NCBI RefSeq assembly: GCF_000340215.1
Contig: NW_006921532.1
Span: forward strand, 9,577,172 to 9,641,171
Direction: 5' to 3'
Length of the DNA stretch: 64,000 nt
Source: Pseudocercospora fijiensis CIRAD86
Lineage: Eukaryota; Ascomycota; Dothideomycetes; Mycosphaerellales; Mycosphaerellaceae
This document shows, piece by piece, positions 45,181 to 56,746 of the stretch (its first letter is position 1; each line of letters starts with the position of its first letter). Both the position numbers and the translations under genes were made by a program. Below the pieces are notes generated by a model that was given only the letters and a program-made list of their open reading frames with translations, was not told the DNA's origin and did not search any database.

Positions 45181-48100
45181 TCATCTCCTGAACCCAGCCT
45201 GGATCTCTGACTTTGAAAAGTCGATTATGACATCTTTCTCTCCCTCCTGGTTCGGCGGGTAGACATCTCTGACTAAAGTCTCTGTACGCTCTAGCACTCT
45301 TTCATAGTTCCTCTCACACTCTTTGCATACAAAGTTGACCAGTCCTCGTGAGATCTGCTCTTCATCTGCATCACCGAAATGTTTCTCGATTCGTTTCCGT
45401 AATGTGTCGATGCCGCGCCGTACTTCCTTGCTATCATATTGCGCCATGACTGTGCGCAGGGCTTTGCGAGAGTAAGTCGGGCGCGAAGATAGTGACGCTG
45501 GGTTGCCAGGGTTGGAGGATAAGATTGATTCAGCAGATTCGAGGAAATCCTGTGGCAAACAGTGTTAGCGTAATGTGTCGCTCCATATTTTTTTGAGCGA
45601 AGCAATACTTACGAGAAGCTTTCCGAGAGGCCTTCGAATGACTCTGCCAACGTAGGCCTCCAGAGCTTCCGCTCTTTCCAGAAGCGCTCGTCCCTTCCAT
45701 TCTGCAAGCACGCCATCGCGTCCGCCATCGTCAACTTCTTCGATGTAGTGGTTCATATTTTCGATGAGAAGGATGTGATAGTTGAGCATCTCCTTGTCCT
45801 CGGGATCGTCCGCGCCAGGAATCTGTTTCTGCCCTGCCACGTTACCACCTGGTGCTGTCGGGCTTTCCTTTGCGATGACTTTGAGACTATCAAACATCGT
45901 CCGGTTAAGCTTTTCGTACGCCGAGTCAAGTGTGATGCGAATGTCCATAACACAAGCTGCAGGACCATCATAATCGTTGCCTGCCACGGCAGCAAAGACA
46001 TTCTCGACCGCAGCTGCAAAATGAGGGAAGATCTTCATAAACTGGATGACGCCTTTCCGCTTCTTGATCTTGACTTTGGTGTCTTCGATGGCGCGAATCT
46101 GTTCCTCGACGAATTTGGCGAATCTAACCTTCAAGCTATCTTGAAGTTGATCGATAAGCTGAAGTAGATAGTCCTGGCTGCTCTCTTGCAAGTAAAAGTA
46201 ATGCCTACAGAGGCTTGCCATGATGCCAACACCCTGGATCGGGTCTTCCGACATAGCCCAGTCCTGCATGGCTTTCATTTCTGGGAAGAAGAAGTCGAAG
46301 ATTTTATTCATGGCTCCCGTCACATGTTGAGCCATCTCACGATCGGGCTCTACAGGTTTGCGATCGGATAGATTGGTACCCCGTCTGGCTGAGGGAGGTG
46401 CAGATTGCACAGCATCGATGAAGTCAGTGGTTTCCATTGAGTTGGCATGGAAGAGGTCGACAACGAAGTTTTGTTCACGGCTGACAAGTGGCGCCATCTC
46501 GTTAAGAGCCTCTGCAAACGCCTGCGAACGCATTATGGCACCGGGCTGCCTGTGCTCTAATGCGTTGTGCTTGTCACTAGTCGTACCACGCAGCGTCTTG
46601 GCTAGTGTCATTGATCGTTTCACGGTGAGTTTCCTTGCAGTAGATGTGAGTCCGCCAGCAGCTGGATCTTCCTTCTCCTGCGCGGTGAAGAGAACTTCAG
46701 GTTCATCACCTGTGCTTGCGCGGGCGGCTCGCTTCCAGTTTTGAACGTTTTCCTTAAACGCATCCTTGTACAAAGGATTGGCACGCGTCTGGTACATGCG
46801 CATCAAAGTGGTCCAAGCGGGAGTGTTGAGCTCCTTCGCGAACAAAAAGAGCGGGCTGTACATCCAAAGACTATTTCGCACCTCAGAGAAAGCTTCTGGT
46901 TGCAGTTTAGCTAAGCCAGTGCCGCCTCCCTGTCGTAGCACGCGTCCTTTGATACTGTTCATAGATGTCATGAATCTAGAATCCAAGAACTGTAGCAGAC
47001 GCTGACAGAAATCGTGCAGCTCTCGATCGTACACGAGCTTCTTTTCGCGAAGAGCAACCATGGCCGAAGTATCGTTGTCGCCGACTCCAGAGCTGGACTT
47101 TGGTCGATTTTGTCCTCTCGAGCGCATTGTCGGGTCCATTGTGAGCAAAGCTTGATATAGTCTGACGAGGCTTTTCTCAACCTCTTCAAGGCCACTGGCG
47201 TCTGAAAGGTTGCCGTATCGTAGAGGCTCCATGACACGCCGATCAAGAGACATCGTGTCCACCAGACTTTGTAGCTCGGACTGCAGTAGCTTTTGATTGG
47301 CAGACTGCACCTGTAGACCTTGTGACTGTGCCTCGATGAACGCAATGTCTTCATTGAGGGAGCTCAGCTCGACATGATATAGGGTCAAAAGACCTTCCAG
47401 CTCATCGCATTCGGCGATTGCCTTGTCGAGTAGTCCTTCCACTTGAGCCACTCTTTCTTCTCGTGCAGCATCTGTGTGAGACAACCACGAGCCAGCTTCT
47501 ACTCGTCCTTGCTCCCGCCGAAGATCTACCTCCAAGGCCGCCAGTTGCTTTGGCTGCAAGATATTGTCGTTCCAGCCAAAATCAGTCAACATCATCTCAA
47601 ATTCCAAGCCTTTGCCTTCGAGCAAGGTGCGATCAATGCCTAGCGCGGCCAGGTACTTCTCTTGCTGGGCACTTCTTCGTTTGATTTTGACTTGTGCTTG
47701 TCGCACCTGCCTTTGCTCAAGCCTTTCCTCCTCGTCAGTTGGCTGATCAGGTGTGGGGCGGAGTTGCGACGGTCCGTCGAAAAGCTCTACACTTCGGCGC
47801 ACATCTTCTGGAGGCGGTATTTGCGTTTGTTCTGGCGACTGCGGCGAGGAGATCTCAACAACCGGAGGCTCAGGTTTTGGCGACTCCAGCTTCGGTCGTT
47901 CAGGCGTTGAGACAGCAAGACTGTCGGTCGGCGTTGCGTCCACTGGAGTCATCGGCGGCTCATCTTGTTTGCGCAGCTGTGGTCTTGGGACCACACCAGT
48001 AATCCCATCCGGTTCGCCATCTCGCTCTGCTTTCGCTTTGAGAATCTTCTCTGCGGCGCCTCCAGGCCTAGGCTTAAAGGCATTGGCAGCAGTGGCCGCC

Positions 48101-50040
48101 TTCTTGAGCCGATCAGCGATCGCTCTCTTCTTGAACATCGGACCCAGGCCCGGGCGGAATTGCTCTTCTTCTTGTTTTTCTTCATCGGGCGTGCCAGGCA
48201 GGGTTGAAGCGGGAGAGGGCTGCAACAAGGCAGGAGTGAATGCGCCAGGTATGCTGCGCTCTGTCTCTAACTTATTCGAGACTTGCAGTGGCTTGACCTC
48301 AGGAGGCTCGTCGATTTTGGGGCTGTCAGTTCTGTCCAATGCCGCTTCTGGTGTGGCAGCTTTCAATGGCGCTGGGCGGAGGTCAGAATCGCCATCTCGA
48401 GGTTCTATTTGTCCTCGTCTCCTCATCTTTTCAGGTGTGGCAAGGCCCTGAGGCTGTGCAGTAGGCTGCGATGGAGCTTCAGCCGCCTTAGGTTCAGGTC
48501 CCCAAAAGGACGTCAGAGCTCCAATAGTGGCAGCGTCACCTAGATCAATACCTGCTGACGACTCGCTTGTTGCTGTGGCAGGCTCTGTAGGTGGCTTAGG
48601 CGCGCCGTTTTGTCCTTGATGTTTGTAAGAGGTTGTTTCGATTGGAGGCAATCGCGATTGCGACGGTGGGCTCTTGGTTTGCTCGGGTTCTGCCTGATGA
48701 TTCATATGGCGTTGGCGAGCAGACTGGAACAGATCCGGACCATTTGCTGGCACGGTATCATTCGGTTTCCTTTGATCATAGGTGCCATCGCCGGAGGTCT
48801 GAAAGCCTCTCCCAGGACTCTGCGGTCTCAATGTTGTCGCTCCCGTCTCATTGCTCGACGTCGGGGCCAGAGCGGGACTATCTACTCTTCTAGGAGAAGG
48901 AGGAGGCTGCCCAATTGGTCTGCCATCTCTGTGTACTGCCGAAGGCGACCGCAACCCATTCTGTGCGGGTGAAGTGCCAGGCCGGAAATCTGATCGTCCA
49001 TCTCTGCTAGCAACACGCATCTGTTCAGTGCTAGCGAACGGACGCGGCTCTCGCAGAGCCGGCGGAGGTGCAAAACGGGCAGGAGAACCAGACGGGTGTC
49101 TATTGGAAGGTCCACTGTCTGGTCTCTGGTCACTGACGCTTGGCGGAGGACCTGGGCTCCCTCTATAGCGACTGCCATCTCGACTTTGCTCTCTTTGAGC
49201 AAATGGGGGTTGAAGCGGTTCTGGGGGCTGCGTGCCGCTCGGTATTCGTCCGCCTGTAGGCCCAATTTGCTGTGAACCGGGAGGGCTTGTAGTAGTTGGG
49301 AAGCCGCCGCCCAAGATCTGATTCTTCTCTCGCTCATCAAAGCCTTTGAGCTCCGGTACCTGGCCCTTGGTGTATTTCCTATAGATCTTGACTGCGCTGG
49401 CGATGAAGAAGTCCTTCTCCTTGCTCGTTCCAGCTTGCCAATAGTACGGCTTCGAGATGGTCACAACGAAACCGGTCGAGCCAGCCCACGCGCGGTGATT
49501 CGCCTCTTTCTCGCTTTGCGGCGGCGAGGGCGGATTCGCAAAGGACTCAATGCAGGACATCTCCTCCATGTTCCACGTCTTGCCAATGCTGAAGCTGCCA
49601 TTGTTGTTCTCACGCGCCTTGTGCATGCGGACTCTACCCGTCGACCGCACGGCAATGATTATGAGACGCGGTTTCCTATTCTCGGACGAGCTCTCGGGCG
49701 GCGGCGGCGCAGAGGGATACTGGGCATCCTCCTGTATGCGAATATGGGTGATGTAGCTTTCGGCGAGCTGTCCGTTCTGGTCGAGCTTGGAGAAGCACGA
49801 CTCAATGATGCGCCGCTTCTCGTCGTCGAAGCGCTCGGCGCGGGACATGTTGGACGAGGGCGCGCCTGGTGAAGAAGGCGGCTGGTTCTGATTGTGACTG
49901 CTACTGCCACTGCTTTGGTGGCCGTGCAGCTGCGGCGTGGCGAGTCGCGAAGTAGAGTTCATGGAGCCTCCGGGCACTTGAGTCTGAGCTTGACCAGGGC
50001 GAGGATAGCCGTTCATGTTTCCATTTGGCGGCCGCGACAT
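45181..50040 (-). CDS. SEC3: Exocyst complex subunit Sec3
   Basis: Exocyst subunit that marks sites of polarised secretion and tethers vesicles at the plasma membrane. 1598 residues: exon 1 45613-50040, intron 45550-45612 (63 nt), exon 2 45181-45549; the intron joins RRPLGKLL to DFLESAESILSSN. I use ATG 50040 (MSRPPNGNMNGYPRPG), since the frame before it begins with GTG. After a Pro/Ser/Gln-rich leader, the PIP2- and Rho-binding PH-like domain runs from about residues 70 to 250 (MSRAERFDDEKRRIIESCF, KPRLIIIAVRSTGRVRMHK, TGFVVTISKPYYWQA, KEKDFFIASAVKIYRKYTKG). A long disordered region follows, then a coiled-coil stretch and the C-terminal helical rods. Confidence 0.94.
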
Positions 50041-50990
50041 GGCCACGCTTCACCACCAACGCCTCGACCACCACACATGCGCTTCACACTGGACTTTCCC
50101 GACTGGCGTGGCACTCAATGCGGACGCGCTGGAGCATGTGTACAGCGCGCGGAGTCGATGCGATGGGGATCAATGCTGCCTGCGCAGTGGTGGTGAGGCT
50201 CGGAGGATGAGGTATGGCGCTGAGATGCTACGTCGCGGCGCTCCTTTCGAGCTTGCGATTTGATGTGACCCGACGCGCTGCTGATCCTTCCAGATCCCTT
50301 TAATAACTCATCCACCTGCGGTCGTCTGTCCAGCAACACTCTGCAACAATAATGCCGTCCTCATGGCGTGTCTGACATTAAGCAGGCATGGCCATGGGTC
50401 CGGTCCGGCAAGCGGCTTTCCCGGAGGAACCACCACTGCGGGTTCGCTCGCTGCAGAGAAGCACCACAACCACGATCTGGTCGAGAGACGATCAGTGATA
50501 ATGAACAGAGACATGAAGAACAACCAAGACGCTTCCTTCGATCGAGTCTAAACATTTGTCTGCTGCTCGTGGCCGTATACGACTACACGTGATCTATCTC
50601 GTTGCGATCTATTCATCTTCCGCAGCATTGCTGTATGACAGGACACTATTCATCACTAATGATCATGACCATGACGCATCATGCGTCCCTCGGTCCCTCA
50701 CGTACCAGTCGGAGTCGATCCTCAGCATTGCGAAATCCTTGAGTGGTATTAGCAGAAGGCTCTTGCTTGATCAAGAGCAATTCGTATCTGACTGATATTG
50801 GGGAGATTTGCACACTGACTACTTTGGAGCAAACCAAGATTCGCTGTTGCACTTGCGCATCCTTGATTCAGGTACCGCTGCTCGCTCTCGGAGGTCTCTA
50901 CTGGTGGGGAAGACGCTGGACCAAATGTAGATTCAAAACTTCCAATGAGTGCTTTGGCAGTGAATGTTCCGGTTCGAATGCCGCATTCCT
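50041..50990. other. Intergenic, SEC3 upstream
   Basis: SEC3 promoter region and further unannotated DNA. No motif-bearing frame found on either strand. Confidence 0.4.
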
Positions 50991-50997
50991 TCGATGG

Positions 50998-51295
50998 TAG
51001 ATAGTTCAGAAGTTGCTGTTTAGAGCCAGCAGTTCGACGAGACCGACGCGGAGCTTCAGAGCTAGTATCGTCCTCCTGGTCGTCACCCTTCCGCTTTTTC
51101 GAGGGAGGGTTCTGTTTTGTTGACTTCTACTCCTGCTCGCCGTTCTGAGCTTTCTCTTCCTTGACTTCATCTGCAGCCACAGCACCGTTATTATCGGCCT
51201 GGTCGTGGGCCTTCGCCTCATCTTTCACGGTTGCTGCAGCGGTTTTCTTTGCGGCTTTCTCTGGCGGCACGGCATGGCTGACAAGGTATGTTCGC
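50998..51295 (-). pseudogene. Degraded nuclear basic protein gene fragment
   Basis: The minus strand reads PPEKAAKKTAAATVKDEAKA, DQADNNGAVAADEVKEEKAQ, NGEQE, then TAG, then in the same frame KSTKQNPPSKKRKGDDQEDD and PRRSRRTAGSKQQLLNYLPS. The charged lead-in followed by (S/T)RR(T/S)-x-S-QQLLNYLLS resembles the N-terminal part of a common fungal nuclear protein. Here the frame is broken by the TAG, and the similarity stops after QQLLNYL, where unrelated-looking sequence begins. It is probably a truncated relic; a short expressed protein ending at the TAG cannot be excluded. Confidence 0.38.
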
Positions 51296-52151
51296 TGTGC
51301 GAAGCTGCTTGTTTATCGAGCTACAGGGTCAATGGCTGTCACGACGTAAGGGAAGGCAACCAATAATCAACAAATGCTCACGACGGGAGCTCCTTATTAC
51401 CAAACTCCGAAGCTGCGACAATGCCGGGAGTGATGATGTCAACGGCAGGCGTTGATCTGAGAAGCTTATCTTGCTTGCTTGCGATGGGTGGTGGGGTGGT
51501 GGGCTAGAGCATTACTCATTCCCTCATCGTACACAAACAGCCAAGCGTGAGGCCGCCCTTCAGGCATCTGCATACTCGATCGAGCGACCACGCAGCTCCT
51601 CCGTCATCTACCAACAAGCATACATGATACCTTGCCGCTAGAAATGGGCCGGCGAGGTCGAGGTCAGCGGGAAGCTGCAGCTATCCGCGTCCGACTCATA
51701 CTGCTATCCACCTCGACAGCTTCTGTTCTGCTCGGGTCGCGATGACTCGACGGAGGGGCGCTCGCTTGCGCAACAAGCAAGACGTGCAAGGCGTGTCAGT
51801 TGTGTTTCCAATGCGACGGGCAAGTGTCATGTCACGGCTCCATCACACATCACAGATGATTATCGATAGTGCGCGTCGGAGAGCGAGAGAATCACGCGCG
51901 CTCTCTGCTCTGCTCGCAGTGCTGGGCGGCGCGTGGATTGGATTGGATTGGATTGATGCAAGCGTGATGTTTTGCAGCGCCGACTGCAGCGATTGCGCGT
52001 CGAATGCTTGTTACGAGGAGTTCATGCGGAACCAATGCAGGCGCGCGCTGTGGCAGGCCGACCGGTGAGAGGGTCCGAGGCAGCAGTGCGAAGTGCAGTG
52101 CAGCAGCAGCGCGCGTGAGTGAGTGAGTGAAGAATGGTGGTGGCTTTGCGC

Positions 52152-52181
52152 AGGCGGAGGGCGGAGGGCGGAGGGCGGAGG
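52152..52181 (+). repeat. GGCGGAG heptamer repeat, quadruplex-prone
   Basis: Four units with three GGG runs four bases apart plus flanking GG runs, able in principle to form a G-quadruplex. Confidence 0.65.
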
Positions 52182-52246
52182 CTGTGGCCGCCAGCTACTG
52201 CTACAGTATGTATACAGTACAGTACTGTCACTGGCAGGCACCCCCG

Positions 52247-52248
<2 letters not shown>

Positions 52249-52286
<38 letters not shown>
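52249..52286 (+). repeat. GGAGCA hexamer microsatellite
   Basis: About six perfect GGAGCA units. Confidence 0.8.
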
Positions 52287-52772
52287 CGCCGCATCGCGCT
52301 CTCTGACTACTACCGTCGCGAAGCAGTTTGACTCTTCGTTTGAAGTTGGCTAGCGCGTCCCGTCCCGGATGACCGTCTCCGGTGTCCAATTCCACCATCG
52401 ATTCGCATCCATGCTAACTAAGTATTCCAACCACCCTGGTCACAAACCAACGCCCTCTTGCAGCCGTTGCCTTGGAGCCCTCGAGCGCAGCCTCAGCCCA
52501 GCATGCGTCGCACATACAAGTGCCTGGCCTTGCCTCGCTGCCCATTTCCCTCTTCTTCTCCAATAGCACACTTCGAAACACATCCTCCCCATTACTCGCA
52601 TACTGCGCAGCATCACTGCCCGAAGGCGACATATCATCAACCACTATATCCACATCGACGCCTTCGACTGCCAGCGCCACCCTATAGCTATTAGCTGCTT
52701 GCCTTGCCTTGCCGTCGATCGCATCCTTAGTCAGCGCAATTCAAGCGTTCACCTCTCAACACACTCACCACC

Positions 52773-53555
52773 ATGTCGTCGAAGCGACACTCTGTGCGGC
52801 CCGTGGTGGTCCACGTACAGCCCGACAACATACCAACTCCATCAAGCCCACCATCAGCGACAACGACAGCCAAGACAGTCCGATTCGCACCCTCCTCCAA
52901 CAATGGCAGCTCGCGACCTTTGACGTCAATCGAAGCCTGGTCACTCTATCACTTCGAGATCCACGCACGACAATGCAGAGACTGCTACGACCCGTATGAC
53001 GTCTACAAGAAACGTCGTTCCCTATGCGAAGTGGGCCACGGTCTCGCATCCGATGTCGCCTGCCATGTCTACTACCAAAGCGGCGACATCTACTCCTGTT
53101 CCAAAGGCGACTCTGAACTCGTCCGTGTCGAGATTCCCCACGGCTACGATCATACTCGACTTCTTTTGAAAGCCTTCGATCGAAAACTACGCTCACACCG
53201 GAACTCAGCACCACTCGTACACAGCTACGATAGAAGCTATCCCGTCTCAGCACGACGCTACTACCCAGATGGAGGCAAAGAAGACGTCCTCATCGAACCC
53301 GCATCCTCAAAACCAGAACGCAAATCCTCAGATCGAAAGTCCCGACACAAACCACTTCGATACTCAACCGTCGTCCTCCAAGACGACGACACCGAACTTG
53401 TCTCCGGCACCAAAACTTCCGAACGACGAGGATCCTTGTACGAGAAGGACGCTCAACGCAAGAAACAAGATTATCGTGTTGAGATCCGCGAACCTTCGAC
53501 TTCTGAACGTCAAAGGCGGAGGGACGATGGCAGGAGGAATTCCGTTTGGCTTTGA
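52773..53555 (+). CDS. Basic hypothetical protein
   Basis: Single-exon protein of 260 residues, not recognised. After a Ser/Thr/Pro-rich leader (VRPVVVHVQPDN, AKTVRFAPSS) there is a compact segment with SLYHFEIHARQCRDCYDPYD and a VGHGLASDVACHVYYQSGD stretch. The paired cysteines (RQCRDCYD) could bind metal; CRDC-type segments recur in unannotated small fungal proteins. The C-terminal half is Arg/Ser/Lys-rich and probably disordered. No signal peptide or membrane span. Good start context (CACCATGTCG) and coding-like composition over the full frame support it. Confidence 0.7.
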   Translation: MSSKRHSVRPVVVHVQPDNIPTPSSPPSATTTAKTVRFAPSSNNGSSRPLTSIEAWSLYHFEIHARQCRDCYDPYDVYKKRRSLCEVGHGLASDVACHVYYQSGDIYSCSKGDSELVRVEIPHGYDHTRLLLKAFDRKLRSHRNSAPLVHSYDRSYPVSARRYYPDGGKEDVLIEPASSKPERKSSDRKSRHKPLRYSTVVLQDDDTELVSGTKTSERRGSLYEKDAQRKKQDYRVEIREPSTSERQRRRDDGRRNSVWL

Positions 53556-54820
53556 GCATGATATAATCACCATGCCAATACGTCGTGACTGACTGAGCCC
53601 TGCGGGACGGGACTTGATCTTTACCCCCAACAACTACTGAATTTCTTTGTTCTGAGATACTATGTTTCGACACTTTGAGCGATAGTGATAGCGATAGGAT
53701 GATACCCAGGAAGATGTCTCGAAGCGGTGAAGCAGCTCGACATGGAAATTGATTGAAAATTACGAATCAAACTTGCACATGATGCTGCTTAATTACAAAC
53801 AATCAATATTCCCCTGTCCTCATTTCATTCCTTCAAGCCTTTTCGGGCCAGCATTCGGGGAATTCGCCTCGATGCACAGCTCTACAATTCACTTCGAGCG
53901 ATATCCGTCACATCGCGCACAGGAGCATAGTCCGAAGCATAGAGCGTAGAGCGCGCAAATCGCTACTCAAAGCGTATCTCCTTCTGCAGAATTGATCTAT
54001 AGCCAGTCTGAACGCTGTATTGACTATCCTCATCTATCTTATTCATTCTTCTCTAACTCTATCGTCTTCCCGATCTACCATTGGCAATGAGTGAAGGTAT
54101 TTTTTGCCGCCCACCGACCGCGCTTCCCATCTACCGTATAATACTACATGTACAAACATAAACATGAAACCGTATACCGCTTGGCGGCTACACCATCATC
54201 ATCATCATGTCCGAACAACGCCTATTGGAAATAGAGTTGCGAAAAATAGCCCAATCGTCCGGGGTTCAAAACATGACGGGGTCCATCGACCACACACTAG
54301 CGCCAGGTTGTTGCAAAACACCAACTGATGAGAGTGTCTGCATCTCGCTTAAGCATCATGATTGGAAAATATTCCATCGAGATCAGCAATAGTCCACGCA
54401 TGGCTAGAACGAACGACTGCTGGTTGTAGCGCTAAAGATTGCGATGATTCGCCGCCGGAGTGTATCGCATGATGACAGGTTTCAGAGCTGCAGATGCACC
54501 TTGTTTCCGTGCCTTGAAACCAAGGTCTTTGCACTTTCGCGGTTCTCCACGGATCAGGGTGCTTGCTCGCGGATGAAGTGTAGCACTTGTTAAAAGTCGA
54601 TCGCAATCCGGCCCCTCGCTCATCGCATCGTTCGTACAACCAGGAGTCGCACATGTACTTAAAGGTCGCGCATGTTGGCAAACAGGCGACTACTATTTCG
54701 GTTCCGCGACATGCAGCTATTCACATGACTCTCGCTAGTCCATCGCCCTGCTGAGCGCAGGTGCGAGCGTAGGGAGTGGATTGCACTTGTTCCTTGCGCA
54801 TTGTTCGACGCGCGAACATT
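53556..54820. other. Intergenic, no gene recognised
   Basis: About 1.27 kb between the convergent hypothetical and arrestin genes. CATCAT repeats lie near 54192-54207. No frame with motifs. Confidence 0.4.
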
Positions 54821-56746
54821 CTACGTCCTCGCTCGAAGCATGCGCAATCTCGCGTGCTCGTCATCGGCTTGCGACTGGTGGCTCTGTTGCTGGGGCGACG
54901 TCATTGAAAGTGAGGCGAGTGGCGCGGTCAGGGTAGAAGCAGACCCATGCGAATTGGGTGTGCTATGCCCGCTCCTAATGTGTGCCTGTCCTGGTCTTTG
55001 TATAGGGCTTGGCGGTCTGCTCGGCGGTCGACTGGTCGCCTCGAGATATGATGGTGGGCCTTCCGCAAAAGGCGTCATAGCGCCTGGCGTACGTAGAGCG
55101 GCACCATAAGACGGCACGCGAGTAAGGTCATCCATGTTGTAATCTGTCTGATGGATCTCTTGGGTGTGGTCGTCATCAGACGTGCGTCGCGATATGTGTG
55201 CACTGCCGTGCGGTGACTGCCCTGCAGAGGGTAAGTACGATCCGTTTCGGACTGGTGGTGTTGATCTGTGGTTGTCTGGTGAATGCGAGGTGAACTGATC
55301 ATTACCGTCCATCATTCCAGGCGCTGGACTATTGCCACCTGATGGACTGTGGTTGCGAGAAGCATCTTGTGATCTGGAAGCATTACCGTTCGAATCCTGG
55401 AGGTCTGCCAGCCGCGAATGCAAGAGACTGGGCATTGCACTGCCGTGCAGTGCGGCAGGATCGCCATTAGCTAGCCCGTTCAGCGACAATACATTCTCGT
55501 GGGATCCTCTTCGGCTCTGGGCCATTAGTCCAGCTGGCGTTCCTGGCACACTTCCCGCTCTGCTCATGAATCCACTAGGATCGATATCGCTGTAGATTTG
55601 ATCGAGCTGATGTCGTCCATACTCCGGTGGTGCCACGACTACCGTCTCCGTCGAATTGAGTTGCTCATCGGATACGCCATGCACGCTGGCGCACACTTCA
55701 TTCGCATCATCGACCGGCAGGTTGGGCGAGATGAATAACTTTACGGGCAGCCTACAGACGAGCTGTGAGATGTGACCTTCCGGGTTGTGAATGTTGATCA
55801 TCAGCTTGAATCGATGTGTGATGTTGATGTTGTGCGAATCAACGTCTTGCCTGCAAACATTCAAGGATTTGGGCAGGGGTAATGTGGCCTTGAATTTGTA
55901 CATTTCGTCGGCCATCATTGGGTTATCCGGCGTCTCGTCGTCGTATATTATTCTCGAGTGTTCCGGAAACTCCATGTCCGCTTTGGCGACTTCTGATTCT
56001 TCCGTCTTTGACCTGTCTCCTCTGATATCCGGCACTTCGGTCGCCTGTATTCGTTTGACCACAGTTTCCATGAGACGCAGCTCAATTTTCCCCAATCGCA
56101 ATCCTTTTTTAATCGGCGACAGTCCTACGTCGGCGGTGATCGAGGTACCGAAGACAATAGCATCGGTTGGAATACTGATCGAATATGAGATCTTGTTCGC
56201 CCAGATGTCGGCGTTCACTCGCGACCTTGTCATCTCCATACTATCCTGGCCCAAAGTGCGAACGATGCGAATGTGTTCCTGACAGGTGACATCTTTCGCA
56301 TTCCAACCTGGACGTGAGACGCTCGCGTGGAGGTGATATGCAATGTACGTTTCTCGCAAGCCTTCGACACTCTCGGGCATAGCAGGCGCGAGCTCGAATT
56401 CAAATGGCCATTCCATTGTGCCAGCCTTGACTTTGTGTGCGCTCTCAATCCCTAGCTTCTGCTCGATGTTCCAAAATACTCTTTTGTCGACGACTTCGCC
56501 TGCAGATATGCCGCCCATATACCACCAACTGATCTTGCGCTTGCCTTCTAATCGCACCTTGGGTTTTAATATGCTCATCGCTTCTGGAGTGTGCAGGCGC
56601 ACCATGCCTGTGAGCTTTACCGATTGGGCTTCATGCTCGTTGCCGTTGAAGACGATGAAACGACTGTCGGGAATTATTTCGAGCCATGGCTTGTTGTGAT
56701 GTCGCGGATTACTGCTAGTGCGACTTCTAGAAGGCATGCTAGGCAT
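54821..56746 (-). CDS. Alpha-arrestin (ART/Rod1-CreD family adaptor)
   Basis: Arrestin-related trafficking adaptor of 641 residues, recruiting a Rsp5/HulA-type ubiquitin ligase to nutrient transporters. Start MPSMPSRSRTSSNPRHHNKP at 56746; the frame stays open further upstream, but that part is unlike the family. Arrestin N-domain: LEIIPDSRFIVFNGNEHEAQ, VRLEGKRKISWW, EWPFEFELAPAMPESVEGL. Arrestin C-domain: NKISYSISIPTDAIVFGTSI, INITHRFKLMINIHNPEGH, LPVKLFISPNLPVDD. The C-terminal tail is Ser/Pro/His-rich and contains EGPPSYLEA, a PPxY ligase-binding motif. It lies about 1.2 kb from creC on the same strand; both families act in glucose signalling. Confidence 0.92.
   Translation of the reverse strand: MPSMPSRSRTSSNPRHHNKPWLEIIPDSRFIVFNGNEHEAQSVKLTGMVRLHTPEAMSILKPKVRLEGKRKISWWYMGGISAGEVVDKRVFWNIEQKLGIESAHKVKAGTMEWPFEFELAPAMPESVEGLRETYIAYHLHASVSRPGWNAKDVTCQEHIRIVRTLGQDSMEMTRSRVNADIWANKISYSISIPTDAIVFGTSITADVGLSPIKKGLRLGKIELRLMETVVKRIQATEVPDIRGDRSKTEESEVAKADMEFPEHSRIIYDDETPDNPMMADEMYKFKATLPLPKSLNVCRQDVDSHNINITHRFKLMINIHNPEGHISQLVCRLPVKLFISPNLPVDDANEVCASVHGVSDEQLNSTETVVVAPPEYGRHQLDQIYSDIDPSGFMSRAGSVPGTPAGLMAQSRRGSHENVLSLNGLANGDPAALHGSAMPSLLHSRLADLQDSNGNASRSQDASRNHSPSGGNSPAPGMMDGNDQFTSHSPDNHRSTPPVRNGSYLPSAGQSPHGSAHISRRTSDDDHTQEIHQTDYNMDDLTRVPSYGAALRTPGAMTPFAEGPPSYLEATSRPPSRPPSPIQRPGQAHIRSGHSTPNSHGSASTLTAPLASLSMTSPQQQSHQSQADDEHARLRMLRART

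Larger units (their letters stand above)
51296..52772. other. Intergenic with several tandem repeats
   Basis: No gene supported. Contains GATTG repeats (about 51934-51956), GGCGGAG repeats (about 52152-52181) and GGAGCA repeats (about 52249-52286). The last part is presumably the promoter and leader of the next gene, being rich in CACA/CTC words. Confidence 0.5.

Noticed and set aside
54245..54290. GGGGTTCAAAAC resembling a tRNA T-arm
   Set aside because: No matching acceptor stem, D-arm or anticodon arm could be built around it.
54801..55109. 102-codon plus-strand frame at the arrestin 3' end
   Set aside because: Fully antisense to the arrestin coding sequence.
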